Origin: Arbacia lixula
Taxonomy: Eukaryota; Echinodermata; Echinoidea; Arbacioida; Arbaciidae
DNA: 64,000 bases
Assembly (NCBI GenBank): GCA_963669155.1
Contig: OZ022584.1
Span: forward strand, 779,740-843,739
Direction: 5' to 3'
Positions 13,947 to 25,134 of the stretch are shown in pieces (position 1 is the stretch's first letter; each line of letters starts with the position of its first letter). Both the position numbers and the translations under genes were made by a program. Below the pieces are notes generated by a model. That model did not search any database. It saw only the letters and a program-made list of their open reading frames with translations, and was not told the origin of the DNA.

Positions 13947-16809
13947 CAGCAGCAATACTGGTGTCATCTTCTTAATACCCCATTCACACCAGTATCCCAG
14001 GCGCCTGATAAATGGAGTTAGACTATCAGCCTTCATACTGATATGAATCACATTGGATATTTGAGATAATTCCTTTTTGAATTGCGACGTGAAATTCGAA
14101 ATCAATTTTCGCCTGTCATGCCTGCAATCAAACGGTTTCGCTTTTCTTGGGTGAACCTATTATTTTTGATGCCGTGTATGCATTTTCGATTCCCCTTAGT
14201 AGAAGTATTTATTGGCTAAATTTGTAAATTGATAAATGATATGATGATCAGATTCTCTAGCGATAGGAAATCTAAACCAAGGCAGAAATTATGATGATTT
14301 CCTTGATCAGAAACCTGAGCAAGTGATGAGGAAGAAATAACGGTCAAACGTGGACGCTAACGATCTAAATATATCGCATGAATAAACTGTAATAGTAGTG
14401 CACTATTTGTACAAACATGTTCTTCTTCTGATTAATATGACTCATTCATCGTCATTCAAAAAAGGAAATCTCAATGCGATTATTTGTTTTGATTGTATGT
14501 ATATAACATGACGTAACAACACACTCCTCGTATCATATTTTTTTGTGCGTACTTGAAACTTCGGAAGTGAAATATAAAATGATTTGTGAATAATCCACGA
14601 TCTAAGAATATACACCTCTCTGACGTTTTAGCCACCAAGTCGAAGTGATAGACCGTGGAATAATAATGCTCACATCGCGGGTAAATAACTTTTCCGATAG
14701 CAACGACGGTTCATCATTTAGATGGAAACGCTGGTAATTCTAGTCATGACAGTCGTGTGTTCCCATCCATTCCTGTTGACTTGTAGACAAGACTGTCTTC
14801 GCTTCGTGTCCGGTAGTGAAATGAGGTACATGCACATAGACGTCTGAAGGCGTAGATATATTATCACCGTAATTGACTCCTTCATAGCTGTCGTGCGTTT
14901 GGTATTCCTACCATATATTTATTTGTTTGTCCTCAGTCATTAAATACTTCTTTCAGCAGAGCAGTTTTATTCAGGCCCATGTTTCTTGATATGGTTGATA
15001 TATAAGTAGGCCTGCTTCACAAAAACAACATTCTCTGTAGTCCCACAAACATATGAAAGTTCTTATCGCTTTTTGTATTGACGCATATGTATTTGTGCAT
15101 AATGCAAGCCTTTTATCCTTTATCATAAATCGTAATTTCAATAATTATTTATAGTATATATAAGCTGCATTTTTTTTTATCTGATTTTGTGACGACAATT
15201 TTGATTTTGTAATATTTGTTACAATCAATGAATTTGACCAAATATCAACGAATTGTATTCATTGATAAACACATAGAACTTCGCAGTACCTGTTTCATTG
15301 AACTTCTTAACCAGCCCATGGAGAATAAACATGAAACGTCACAATTGAAATGACGTTATGCAGGTTTGTGATTCAACACCACCATACTGTGATCATTCAA
15401 TTTGTAGAATGAGACATTGAGAAGGAGAATTTATGAATTATTTCGTTATTTGATACATTTTAATGGAATACAAATCTCGCTCCAATCACACAATATATCT
15501 TGTACAATAAGTACGAAATATTTGGAGTACATATTGATCTTTTAATATCTATATTTATACAGGAACCATGGAAACTGAAATCATATAGTCAACAACATTG
15601 ATTAAAATGCTTGGCGTGGCGTTTCAAACCTAATCTAAACAAGTATTTTTATTAGCATGATTAGGATGTGATTTTTTTTTCTGCTGTGGGAAAATATTTT
15701 ACATGTTATAAGAGACATATGGTAAAGCTCGGGTTTGGCTGAATCACTCCTGGGAACCAGCAATCATGAAGCAGTCTTTAGTTCCCAAACCAGGAGTTTA
15801 GGAAGGGTGTGGTGATCGTCAAGTCATAGGTTGTACACTATCACGCAGAAGACCTCGATATTAAGTCTGAGAAATTAAAGGCACCATAATTCTCTCCCTC
15901 ATTGCCATACCCCATACTAATACTGGCAAATTTGAATGATGTGTATTTACAAAAATTACTCGATAGAGCATAAAGTGTTAACTCTCTCATTACCATTGGC
16001 AAGGACGTATTTAAGTAGTGAATGTGGTTTCCAAAGCCCAGTAGTAAAAAGGTTAATGACGAATGAAATCACGTGTTCATCTGATCGATCCCATGAACAT
16101 GAACAGGCTACCACGGCACGGCTCGTTTGCGGCTATGCACGAAACCCATGTGCTGAACCGCGGAACATACACTTTCGATTTCTCGCCTTGTTTAATCAGG
16201 TTCCAACCGGAAATTATTGCCCAGATTGAGATTTCCCTCCCAAAATAAACCTCCCCGCCATTTTGGAGGTATGAAATAGATGTGTTCTACACGTGTTTTT
16301 TTTTTACATCAACACTTGATGCTATACATTGTCAATATTTGTCCTCTATTATATTGGATCATAATAAGACGGAGATGATTACTACATGATAGTGCTTGAA
16401 TCGTAGGAGGTACAGTAAACTTTGATATCACCATGAACCCGGAGTTGCGCCAATTAATGCTAATTCATCAACACGACTGTTGTCAGGATGATTTCAAGGT
16501 GTTTATTTTAGTAATTTAGCTATTTATTACATCAAAGAAGCAGACCGACTACAAAGCAGTATTTTGGGGGAAGGTGTATAGAAAGGCATACTAACAAAAA
16601 CTCAAATTGCCATGTAGCCTGTGAAATGTAGGTGACTTAAATGGGAACAGCTGCTGAAGCAGAGAGGGAGAGAGACATAGAGATTGAGAGAGACAGATCG
16701 ACAAAGGGATAGGCGGAGAAAGATGAATGGCAGAAATAAATGGGTAGATAAACTAAAAGAGACAGATAAATAGATCTACAGATAGATAGATAGATAGATA
16801 GATAGATAT

Positions 16810-16842
<33 letters not shown>

Positions 16843-16851
16843 CAGATAGAC

Positions 16852-16893
<42 letters not shown>

Positions 16894-18892
16894 CGAAGGA
16901 GAAATAGCGAGATACTAGTAACGGGAGAGGGGAGCGAGAGATAGAAAGGGAGAGAGGGAGTCAATACTTAACGGAAATCATCGAGTTTGTTTTTTATGTT
17001 GATAGCTGCGATTCACTAGTTGCAAATAAAACTACAGCGACCCTATAGGTAGACCTATAGTAAACGCGATATCCTAGCACGAAGATAAAAACAATTAAAG
17101 AAGACATGACACGGAGCCTCATACAAAACAGGAAAGGTTGAATGCTTGGTATATAATCTTAATTATACAGTTAATACCTTTCCCCTAACAATATTTTGCC
17201 TTAAACTCGCCGATCTACTTGTTGGTACCCCATTGAGAAAGAGGGGATGCGGTAAAACATATCGATAATTTATAGGAAATAGAGTAGGTTTCTAGAATGG
17301 GAAGTTATCGAGCGTTTTTCCTATTCAGACCTTCAGTATAATGTGATAATCATCCACGTGATCGAAATAGCTCGTTCAGAGTTCCACCGTGTTCATATCT
17401 TACTTGATGAATAATAACCATGATAAGAAGGATGACTGCAACACTGCGTAACTGGTTGTAATTGACAGAGTGACAGACATCTTGTCGCGAAGCAGCTGTA
17501 ATATCGCGAATGCAATGCAGAATCATGATTATGATACGGCGAACTTTCTTCTGCACTTTCGAGTAATTTACCGGCTCGCTTTATGGTCTTAGCAAAACAA
17601 CCACAGACTTCCAATCTCACGCAGATTACGCTCACATCATGTTTCCTTGGTCTCACATCCTATACTGGCATGACTGGGAGAAGTTCATCATTTCACCACA
17701 AAGAATAACCGCGATCACGTCTTTTGTGACGTAACGTGCGAGGTGCTCTTTCATATGTTGTGTACAATTTTTTTTCTTGAAAAAAATGCATTTTTTAAAA
17801 AAAGATATGCACATATACCTGTATGAAAATATCATTCCGTTGTCAAACACAAAAAACAGCAATTTGTGTAATCATGATTATATTGTACTCAACATATGGG
17901 AGAGCACCTCGCGCGTGACGTCACAAAATTAAGATCTAAATTTCAAAATCTAATAACTTTCATTTCCTGTGACCGATTTTCGTCAAACTTTCACTAATAT
18001 GATTATTTCATGTTTCTGCTTTTATTGAAACCAACTTATTTTCAGGGTGAACTATCCCTTTAAGTTTGTACATCGGGCGGAGGGCGTTTTTCATTGCAGG
18101 AGGGGTACTTTGATTATCTTGGGAACTTGAAGGGGGGATATAAGCACCCCATAACCCCCGTTGTGTATCGCGTCTCTATACTATAGCTTTATTTTGTTGT
18201 TGGCCTAGACATGGTAGAACGCATTTATACAGGAGTATATGAACGGGCAGCAAACTTTCCCCCGTTCTGTGACTTTCTCAGGTGCCAAAGTGAGTTCATT
18301 ACCAGCATGACCAGAGTTGACTTTGGACGGGAAAGTCACAGTCCGTCTCATCCTTATCTGCCTGCTATTGTTTGGATTAATTCGAGCAACGGATGATTAA
18401 AATGAAAGTTATGCATACCGAAGCCGGTTAAAGGCGAGGTATCCCTTTTGGCATGCTAGATAGATGATCATACCTGTGAAGAACTTCTCTCAGAATATAG
18501 GAACTAAAATCCGACTTTTGGTAGAATACCTTTACATTTCATACCGGTTTATTAACATGTCATTTAGAAATATAGCCTGGTACTAGGAGACCCTTGGACT
18601 GTTTTTTTTTTTTACTTTCCCCTATTAGCACGTCAATCCAACCAATCATGCTATCAGAGTCATATCTTATGAGCTTAGTGAAAGGCTAAAATTATTTTGA
18701 TAAATGGAAGATATCGTGCAAAAAAAAAAAACATTTGATTTTGAAACAGAAGCTGAGCCTGAACGTCAAACTGCAAACTCTACCGCTTTTTTTTAAGTGT
18801 TTGTGTAACTTGTCTCTCCCTCTCTCTGTCTTTTGTTTCCTCCATAATATATATATATCTCTCTCTCTCTCTCTCTCTCTCCCTCTCTCACA

Positions 18893-18975
<83 letters not shown>

Positions 18976-21900
18976 ACTCCCCTCTCCCCTATTTCGCTTG
19001 CATACTTTCTGTTTCTCTCCCTCCTTCTCTCGAATCCAACGACCCTTATCACCTCGAACTTTAACTTCCTTATGTTTTTGTTCTCTCATTGTTGTTTTAA
19101 AGCCTCGGGCTTAAAGACGGTCACTAACACTCTTATCGAACTCATCTTTCCTTGGTACATTATTCTAATGATGGATCGTGAGTCCACGAAGGGATAGGCT
19201 GGGAACAATTATTGATGAAATGAACAGTCTAATCCAGATTAATTTCCCTCCATTTTCCTGATTATTGTGCGACTTTATGATAACATTAATCCTACAGTAC
19301 ATGCTTTAGACTATCTTGATCACATCCGCCTTAAATCATGAAATACATAAATCTTAATATAAAATGCGCGAAAGTGTGATATGCGTATATTTCGTAGTCT
19401 ACTATATATAGCAGGGTGACTAGAGGGCGCAAAGGGGTGGGGGTGGGGAGGGGGGGGGGGGCGGTGAACGCGTCCTGAAAGCATATGTGCCATATCATCA
19501 CTGATTGAATTTGGCTAAATACTTTGAAATACTTTGAAGGGTTGTATGTTGCGAGTTATCCAATGATAGAGATAACTTTGCGTGCTCAGAGCTATAGGCC
19601 TACCCATCTCTTCGTTGTAATCTATGCCATTAATGATAAAAAATCGCATTTTTATTATCCACTAAGTCTAAGTGCCATATAAATTGCCCTTCTTATTTCT
19701 TGTACACACTTTAAGCGTAAACTAAACATTCTACTTCTACAACCATATGTATCATTGAGAGCTTACCGCCCCCCCCCCCCCCCTCTTTCGTCTACTTGGG
19801 CATGTTTATGTATTTCTGTATAACATGTATTGTTTTTTTATATATATATATATATATACGTTATATCATGTCTTATATCATATTCATTTTTCGGGGGCCC
19901 ATTAACCAACAAGCATAGTATGGGCCTCCGACATGCAATCCTAAGTTTAAAGGAAATTTACTACTTTTCATTTGTATTTGTGTTTCTCTTACCCATTCCC
20001 ATCCGTATGTGTATGAAATATGACATTTGCATTTAAATTTTAATCATTTCCGGACAAGGGTAACATTTTTCATGAAGCAATTGCATTTTTTTAAATTAAC
20101 TTACTTTATTTACGTAATTCTTATACAATAATACAAATTTTCTGAGATCTACTTTTTCAAAGGAGCATGTAAGATTTACACATAACTTCATGAAGACAGT
20201 ATGCACTTGAACAGTATGTTCTAGCTCTTTTATTTTGATAATAGAGAGAATTTAAATTTTCTGTTTGGAAATTTGCAAAATGAAACTGCTAATACCCTAT
20301 CCCCACAGCCTTCCACTAATACTACCACCTATACCCCCTGCTCCTCCACCATGTGATGCAAAAATATGCCATCTTCGTCCCTGTCGGCAAGAGTTCAAGT
20401 TTCTTCAGATCTTCAGATCTGTTCGGGCTGTTCGTTACGGGCATCCCATGTACCTCCCTTAAACGCCCTCCGGAGGCAACTTTGTCAAGCCTGATGCAAA
20501 TGCTTTGTTAATTATACCCTATGACAAATATACATGTATGTTTTCCGAAGGGGCCCTTTGGTTGTCACCGTAGGGTCTTCTGTGCATTGTGGGGGCCAAA
20601 TAGTTTTATAGGAACGCCCCTATTGTCATGCGGGGGCGCTCTACCACCCCCTCCACCCCCCTATTAGCGGTGTATGTCTGTGTTTCCAGTCAGCTAGAAA
20701 TGTGGGAATCTGCGCGCACGCTGCATGCTCAACACCCACATTAATCGCTTCTCCGCGCTGGGTCGGATGTGGTGTCCACTTGCGTGCGTCCGATTCCACA
20801 TCAAACTTTGGCAGTTCTGCATTGTATTTAAAAATAACGATTGTCGATGATTATATCCACATATTGTGTGTATAACGTGACACAAACCGCAGAATTAACA
20901 TGATTACGCCTAGTAATTATTTTTGCAATGAATCCGTGTAATTGCGGGATTGCGTGTCATGTGTGTGTATGTGTGTGTGTGTGTCTAAACGACTATATAG
21001 TACTGCCTTCTAAATATCATGAAATATAGGGACTAGAATGACTTTTAGTACAATGATATTGACCGTTAGAAATTGTTTGAGATTTCAAATTGACTTATTA
21101 GCAAGTCTTCGCTCGGGCCTATTGTATTTGTTATTACCTGTAGACCCTTGAAACATTGACAATGAAGAGTGACTCAATCAAATATTGTAGTTAGTGTTAA
21201 TATATGCAAGATAATACAGACTAATAGAAGAACAGTATTGCTTAGGCATACAAATTTTATTAACAACACCTGAACTTGAAAGTAGCTAAGCAACCAAATT
21301 TGATCGTTTTTTTCTGAAATGTCTCATGTCTGCAAAATAGACGGGCTTTATTTAAGTCTCCCCGTTTAAACGACACGCAGATGTGTACTAACAAGTTTTG
21401 TTTTGCTTGTTGTTTTGTTTACAAATTGTATGGTAAGAGGCTTATATACAGGGTAGCTCATTTGCAAAATCCATGAAACTCGGTAAGAATAAGCAGTATA
21501 CCTTAACAATAAGTTGTATGGAATTTCACAGGCATAGCGTCACGAACCTTTTCAATAAAAGTGGAAAACATTACTTTCCTTGTTTTTGTTTGAAGCTTAG
21601 CGACCATAGTCTACAATCATAGTGCCCCAGTCAGTGCGCGATGCGTCGGTCAGCGGGTGTTGTTCGCATTGAACGCATGCACGAGGTGTAGACCATAGCG
21701 GACAGCTCTAGGCTACAATGGCGGGGATGTTTAATTAAGAGACGACCCGTACAAAACCTCTTCGAAATCTAGCAATCGCTATAAGTCCATTTAAAGCCAG
21801 ATTCTATTTCCATTATCAGGAGGGAAGTTCTTTTACAGTGTTTTCTTCCATTTCCCGCTCTTTGTTGTTGTTGTTGTTGTTGTTGATTTTTTTTTTGTTA

Positions 21901-23923
21901 CGAAATTTTATTTTTTTGAGCTGCCAAATGGCTACCCTGTCTTTAAGGCGCGTTAACATGGAAGCGGTCTGTGGTTTTTAGCGTGGGAATAGGCGGGGGT
22001 AAACCATGTAAACCACCCAAATAGGACTGTCGGTCTGGTGAACGGCAGCAACTTACTGCTTCCGTGTGAATCGACCTTTAACCTCATTCAGAGAATGGAG
22101 TATCGTTACATGAAGTCATTTGATTTGAGGCTAATAATGCTACATCTTAGAATAATGGAAACAAGAGCTTTGTAGGTTTAATTAGCTTAACGTTGGTTTA
22201 ACCAAATCGATGGGTTGCGAGAGTGCTTGATCAATCCAAATCAATCCCAGAGGTTTGGATGATCGCTTTGGGTTTTGCATTCAACAGACTAAAACAATAT
22301 GAAAACATTTAATGATTATTAGGCAAAACTATGGTCGCACATCCACACAAGCACGCATTTATACATTTTCAATCATGTGGTAGATGATTTCGAAGAATAG
22401 GAAAGACAGTATTAGACGAATAGGGAGAATGACCATGATGACGAAGGAATATGGTTACATTCTTGTTACAACATATTTTTTTATATATATAAATGGATAA
22501 TTGTTTGTATTTTGGCCTGATATTTGGACAAAGTTGAGGGTGATCTGACGTCAATATCCTGTTTGTTCCAATCATAAGTCCAGAGTTAATGTGTACAATA
22601 TGGAATTGTGTCGCGTGAACGAAAGGATTGCTTAGTAACGCACCTGACAGTATATATTTGGGCGCTCGAAGAACGGGCAGCTGAGTCACCTAGAAACATA
22701 CAAGTCAGGCTTATTTTTCAAAGTATTTGCCGGTATTACTATTAATATTTATTACTATTTTATTTATTACTATTAATATTACAGTATTATTTTGACCACT
22801 AGATCACGCAGACAGTTTTAACACTGCATTCAAATAATATGTATTTCAGTCCAAAATTATGATAGATCATTCATTTTAATATGTTTATATTAAGCAATCT
22901 GTGCCTTTGATACATATCATTATTTACATAGATAGCATTATTCATGATGTGTTATCGCCTGAAACCCGGCTAGTTGCAGATGTGCCTAGACATTTACAGT
23001 ACATATCTATTTCCAGATGTATATATCTCCATTTAATATCTGTAATACCTCCTCCAATACTATACACAGGATTACCATGTATCAAAGTGATAACAAGACT
23101 ACGTGTATTAACTAAAAATCGTATTTAATAATGATAGAGTGATGTCTGAGTTTAGGTGTTCAGAAATGTATTTAGATGGGTAACTGGTTGTTTGTTATTA
23201 TTTTGTTCATTTGCAGTGACTGTTCTTCAGTCCGTGGCAGAGGCAAAGCTCATCTCGGACGCCATTCCTCGCACACCATGCAGTAAGCCACCTCTACAAC
23301 AACAGCAACAGCAACAACAACAACAGCAACAACAACCCCCACTTCAGCATCAGCAGCATCAGCAGCCGACCAGCACGACCCTCAAGTCGCCCAAGCCGAG
23401 CCGCCAGCGACGAAAGCCTCGGGTCCTCTTTTCTCAGTCGCAGGTCTTAGAGCTAGAGTGTCGATTCAAGCAGCAGCGCTACCTCTCCGCGCCCGAGCGC
23501 GAGTCCATGGCCAACCGCTTGAAGCTCACTCCAACTCAGGTTAAGATTTGGTTCCAGAATCGCCGCTACAAGAATAAAAAGCAGCGAGAGAACAAGAGTA
23601 TTGATCTCGGGGCAGCCACGGCTGTAGCGGCCGCGGCTGCGGCGGCAGCGGCTCGTCACCAGCAGGCCGGCGACCAGTTCCCGGCCAGACGGGTGGCCGT
23701 GCCGGTGTTGGTGCGAGACGGCAAGCCGTGTTCGATGGGCAGCAACCCGCCGCCGTACTCGTACACCTGTGGTAACTACGCCTACTCCAGCGGGACTAGC
23801 GTCAGTCCCACGGTTCAAGCTCCGCCTTACAGCAATGCTTGTAGCTTCGAGTACGCCGCCTCCACCCCCACACCACAACCAGACCAGTACCTCGAGTCCT
23901 CCGTTACTAACAGGACTTGGTGA
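1478..23923 (+). CDS. Nkx2-5: NK4/tinman-type (Nkx2-5-like) homeobox transcription factor, two exons
   Basis: Joining 1478-1928 to 23217-23923 gives one open frame of 385 residues. In family terms this is a nuclear DNA-binding factor of heart and mesoderm programmes. Visible domains in order: TN/eh1-like motif FYMKNILNL (about residues 23-31, Groucho-type repressor motif), poly-Gln (178-190), homeodomain (215-274), a nine-Ala run (288-296), NK2-specific domain (about 306-322, core [13 protein letters not shown]), a Tyr-rich stretch and a short C terminus ending NRTW. The homeodomain reads RKPRVLFSQ at its start and WFQNRRYK in helix 3 with Tyr54. The KPR and NRR choices favour NK4/Nkx2-5 over NK2.1/2.2, which carry KRR and NHR. 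A single intron between the TN motif and the homeodomain matches vertebrate Nkx2-5. Nkx2-3/2-6 separated later in vertebrates, so tinman/Nkx2-5 is the safest label. Confidence 0.9.
2326..2382. repeat. C-run followed by (CT)n
   Basis: C9-10 then about 48 bp of CT units. Confidence 0.95.
5059..7013 (-). pseudogene. Degraded non-LTR retrotransposon (CR1/L2/Jockey-like), interrupted
   Basis: Read on the minus strand, 7005 to 6540 gives broken reverse transcriptase segments: VPQGS then [15 protein letters not shown], then CMYADDVIL (catalytic YADD at 6895-6906), [11 protein letters not shown] and [14 protein letters not shown]. Farther on, [21 protein letters not shown] near 6150-6200 matches the usual LINE C-terminal pattern. 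The 3' end near 5059-5090 is a TTGAATC heptamer tail after AATAAAAA. Stops and frameshifts make it inactive. A TTAA-type foldback sits inside it (5653-6150) and another element abuts its 5' end (about 7014). Confidence 0.8.
5653..6150. mobile_element. TTAA-type foldback element, copy 1 (inside a LINE)
   Basis: Arms begin GGAAAGTCCATCCTAAAAT on the left and end CAGGGTGAACTTTCGCTTTAA on the right, inverted versions of each other. Inner arm blocks include AAGCAGAAACATGAAA and two perfect TGACGTCA sites (5779-5786, 6017-6024). The right end sits on a TTAA within the LINE coding remnant. No transposase is present, so it is non-autonomous. Confidence 0.8.
7014..7594. mobile_element. Long foldback element (second family), copy 1
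   Basis: Ends show CTAAGTGTTAA on the left and TTAACACCTAG on the right. Internally AATTGACACATCATTAAGTC mirrors GACTTAATGATTTGTGCATT, and TGCACAATGGTCATTG mirrors CAATGACCATTGTGTA. No open frame. It lies at the broken 5' end of the LINE remnant. Confidence 0.65.
8300..8384. repeat. C-run, (TC)n, (AC)n compound repeat
   Basis: C11, then about 60 bp of TC, then seven AC units. Confidence 0.95.
10752..10862. repeat. Imperfect ATGATA/ATA repeat
   Basis: Low-complexity ATGATAATGAAAGTAATAAT units, with one roughly 40-bp block repeated. Confidence 0.8.
11402..11560. repeat. 52-bp tandem repeat, three copies
   Basis: Units starting TAGACTAATCTCAGAAGATT at 11404, 11456 and 11508. The first two are identical and the third differs at a few sites near its end. 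Recent local duplication. Confidence 0.95.
13541..13955. repeat. Palindromic microsatellite (TAC)n then (TAG)n
   Basis: A short AGT patch, then about 280 bp of TAC units with a few interruptions, then from about 13843 about 113 bp of AGT units, the reverse complement of TAC. The junction ACTAGTAGTACTAGT is itself palindromic. Homopolymer open frames in all frames are artefacts. Confidence 0.97.
16781..16893. repeat. (GATA)n microsatellite
   Basis: About 113 bp of GATA units with one GATATATA and two GACA interruptions. Flanked by purine-rich DNA on both sides. Confidence 0.95.
17700..18063. mobile_element. TTAA-type foldback element, copy 2 (left end lost)
   Basis: Contains GTGCGAGGTGCTCTTTCATA in the left arm and the full right arm, GAGCACCTCGCGCGTGACG then CATGTTTCTGCTTTTATTGA, ending TCAGGGTGAACTATCCCTT plus TAA at 18063. 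One TGACGTCA (17916-17923); the left-arm counterpart has decayed to TGACGTAA. Confidence 0.8.
18847..18977. repeat. (TA)n (CT)n (CA)n compound repeat
   Basis: A short TA run, about 30 bp of CT, then about 88 bp of CA. A (CA)n of this length can adopt Z-DNA. Confidence 0.95.
19448..19785. repeat. Segment bounded by an inward GGGGCGGT pair
   Basis: Left: a G12 run followed by CGGTGAACG. Right: GCTTACCG followed by a C15 run. The two are inverted, as at the ends of a short element. The middle is ordinary AT-rich DNA with no gene. Confidence 0.35.
21449..21939. mobile_element. CAGGGTAGC-ended element, hAT-like ends
   Basis: CAGGGTAGCTCATTTGCAAA at the left and CAAATGGCTACCCTG at the right form an inverted pair with one inserted base. 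No clear target duplication and no transposase. It includes a (TTG)n patch (21863-21885) and poly-T. Confidence 0.45.
23217..23923 (+). CDS. Nkx2-5: Nkx2-5-like exon 2 (homeodomain, NK2-SD, C terminus)
   Basis: The acceptor TTCATTTGCAG at 23206-23216 is preceded by a T-rich tract and restores frame with exon 1 (split codon G+TG, Val151). A second AG at 23239-23240 is also in phase and would shorten the protein by eight residues, but it lacks its own pyrimidine tract. The exon encodes poly-Gln from mixed CAA/CAG codons, the homeodomain, the NK2-specific domain and the stop TGA at 23921-23923. The last residues, TNRTW, resemble in position the short C-terminal GIRAW box known from vertebrate Nkx2-5. 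GC content is far higher than in the flanks. Confidence 0.92.
23408..23587 (+). other. Nkx2-5: NK2-class homeodomain (60 codons)
   Basis: Residues 215-274 of the predicted protein. Landmarks: [10 protein letters not shown] at positions 1-10, Leu16 and Phe20, LSAPERE in the loop to helix 2, Gln44, then Trp48, Phe49, Asn51, Arg53 and Tyr54. Tyr54 is the NK2-class hallmark and, from family knowledge, reads the CAAGTG-type core. Position 56 is Asn (RYKNKK), where vertebrate Nkx2-5 has Cys and NK2.2 has Met. Position 18 is Cys where Arg is usual. Confidence 0.93.
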
Positions 23924-24205
23924 AATGATACATTGGGGACTTGTGCCTTCCATTGAACAATTCTCGTGATGAATAATTAATCACATTGTGCTTCCATCAT
24001 GCTTATATCTCTTGATCAAACTCAAAGTGACCACAGCGATGGACTTAAGTCAACCAGTGATAATAGCCTAATTTGTAGCACGAGTTATGTAATGATTGTT
24101 GCAAATGATAATGTGAAAATATTCTAAAATATTCAAGATAATTGATATAAGGGACACTCATAAGCGGAATATGAATACATTCAATTTGAAAGAAAACGTA
24201 GATCA

Positions 24206-24211
24206 AATAAA
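24206..24211 (+). terminator. Candidate polyadenylation signal AATAAA
   Basis: A canonical AATAAA lies 283 bases after the Nkx2-5 stop codon in AT-rich sequence, and is the first good candidate downstream. Distal sites are possible because sea urchin 3' UTRs can be long. Confidence 0.45.
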
Positions 24212-24745
24212 ATGAAAATGACATTTTGCGATAAGAGGTTCTACCATTGTCATGAATGTCAACATTTGACATTAGAAAGACAAAGAACACTCATATTGAA
24301 GTAGATGAATAACAAATACTTGTTGTTTACTCGCTTTAATTGTACAGTCTAGGCTATATTGAAGCAACATTTATACGAGCGATCATAAAAGGGCAGAAGT
24401 ATTTAATTATTATCTTATAAATGTGCCTTGGTTTCAGGTGGTATTAAAATAACGATTAAGGATTGTATTATCGTCAATGGATCAGTTTACAAGTATAATT
24501 ATCTAATCGACACTTCATGTAGGCTTCGTCTGTGTTGCCAAGCTACCAATGTCATTGGCAATCCTTGCACGAAATCTGCACGAGAGCATATCAACAATTG
24601 GAATATGCAAACTACATGTACTCAAGTTTGTCTCATCCAATCATGAACATCATATGGGTGATATTTTATTTTTTGACATTCGAATAAGAAAAAAAAACAT
24701 CTTCGTTAAGTTTGCTTGTACCCGGCCGGCTGGTATAGCTATCTG

Positions 24746-24956
<211 letters not shown>

Positions 24957-25134
24957 CGCCGTTCTTGTATGGTACATAATACCCTTGACAGGGTCTCTAT
25001 ACGCTTAGAAAAGAAGAAAATAAGAAGGAAGACAAAGAAGATGCTGCATCTAAGACAAAAATTCCAATGACCAGTTACTCATTACTAAATATGCATAATC
25101 ATACATTATTTACAATTATACATTATTACAATTA

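Larger units (their letters stand above)
1929..23216 (+). other. Intron 1 of the Nkx2-5-like gene (21.3 kb)
   Basis: Begins GTAAAG and ends TTTGCAG. Mostly AT-rich DNA with no supported internal gene. Contents are listed separately: CT/CA microsatellites, a LINE remnant with foldback elements (5059-7594), a 52-bp tandem triplication, a TAC/GTA palindromic repeat, a (GATA)n block, a CT-TA-CA compound repeat, a TTAA-type foldback copy (17700-18063), a G-run-bounded element and a CAGGGTAGC-ended element. GC-richer unlabelled patches at about 4380-4730, 10330-10460, 12470-12660, 14590-14880 and 20690-20860 could be regulatory. In the remaining stretches (for example 2383-5058, 7595-8299, 8385-10750, 14000-16700 and 21940-23200) I see nothing recognisable. 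Confidence 0.8.

Noticed and set aside
13365-14105. Long open frames in both strands (poly-Thr, Leu, Val, Tyr, Ser)
   Set aside because: All are translations of the TAC/TAG microsatellite.
18211-18396. 61-codon plus-strand frame just after a foldback copy
   Set aside because: No recognisable motif and no splice-site context to join it to either gene.
23453-23953. 166-codon antisense frame opposite the homeobox exon
   Set aside because: Shadow of a GC-rich coding exon. No independent support.
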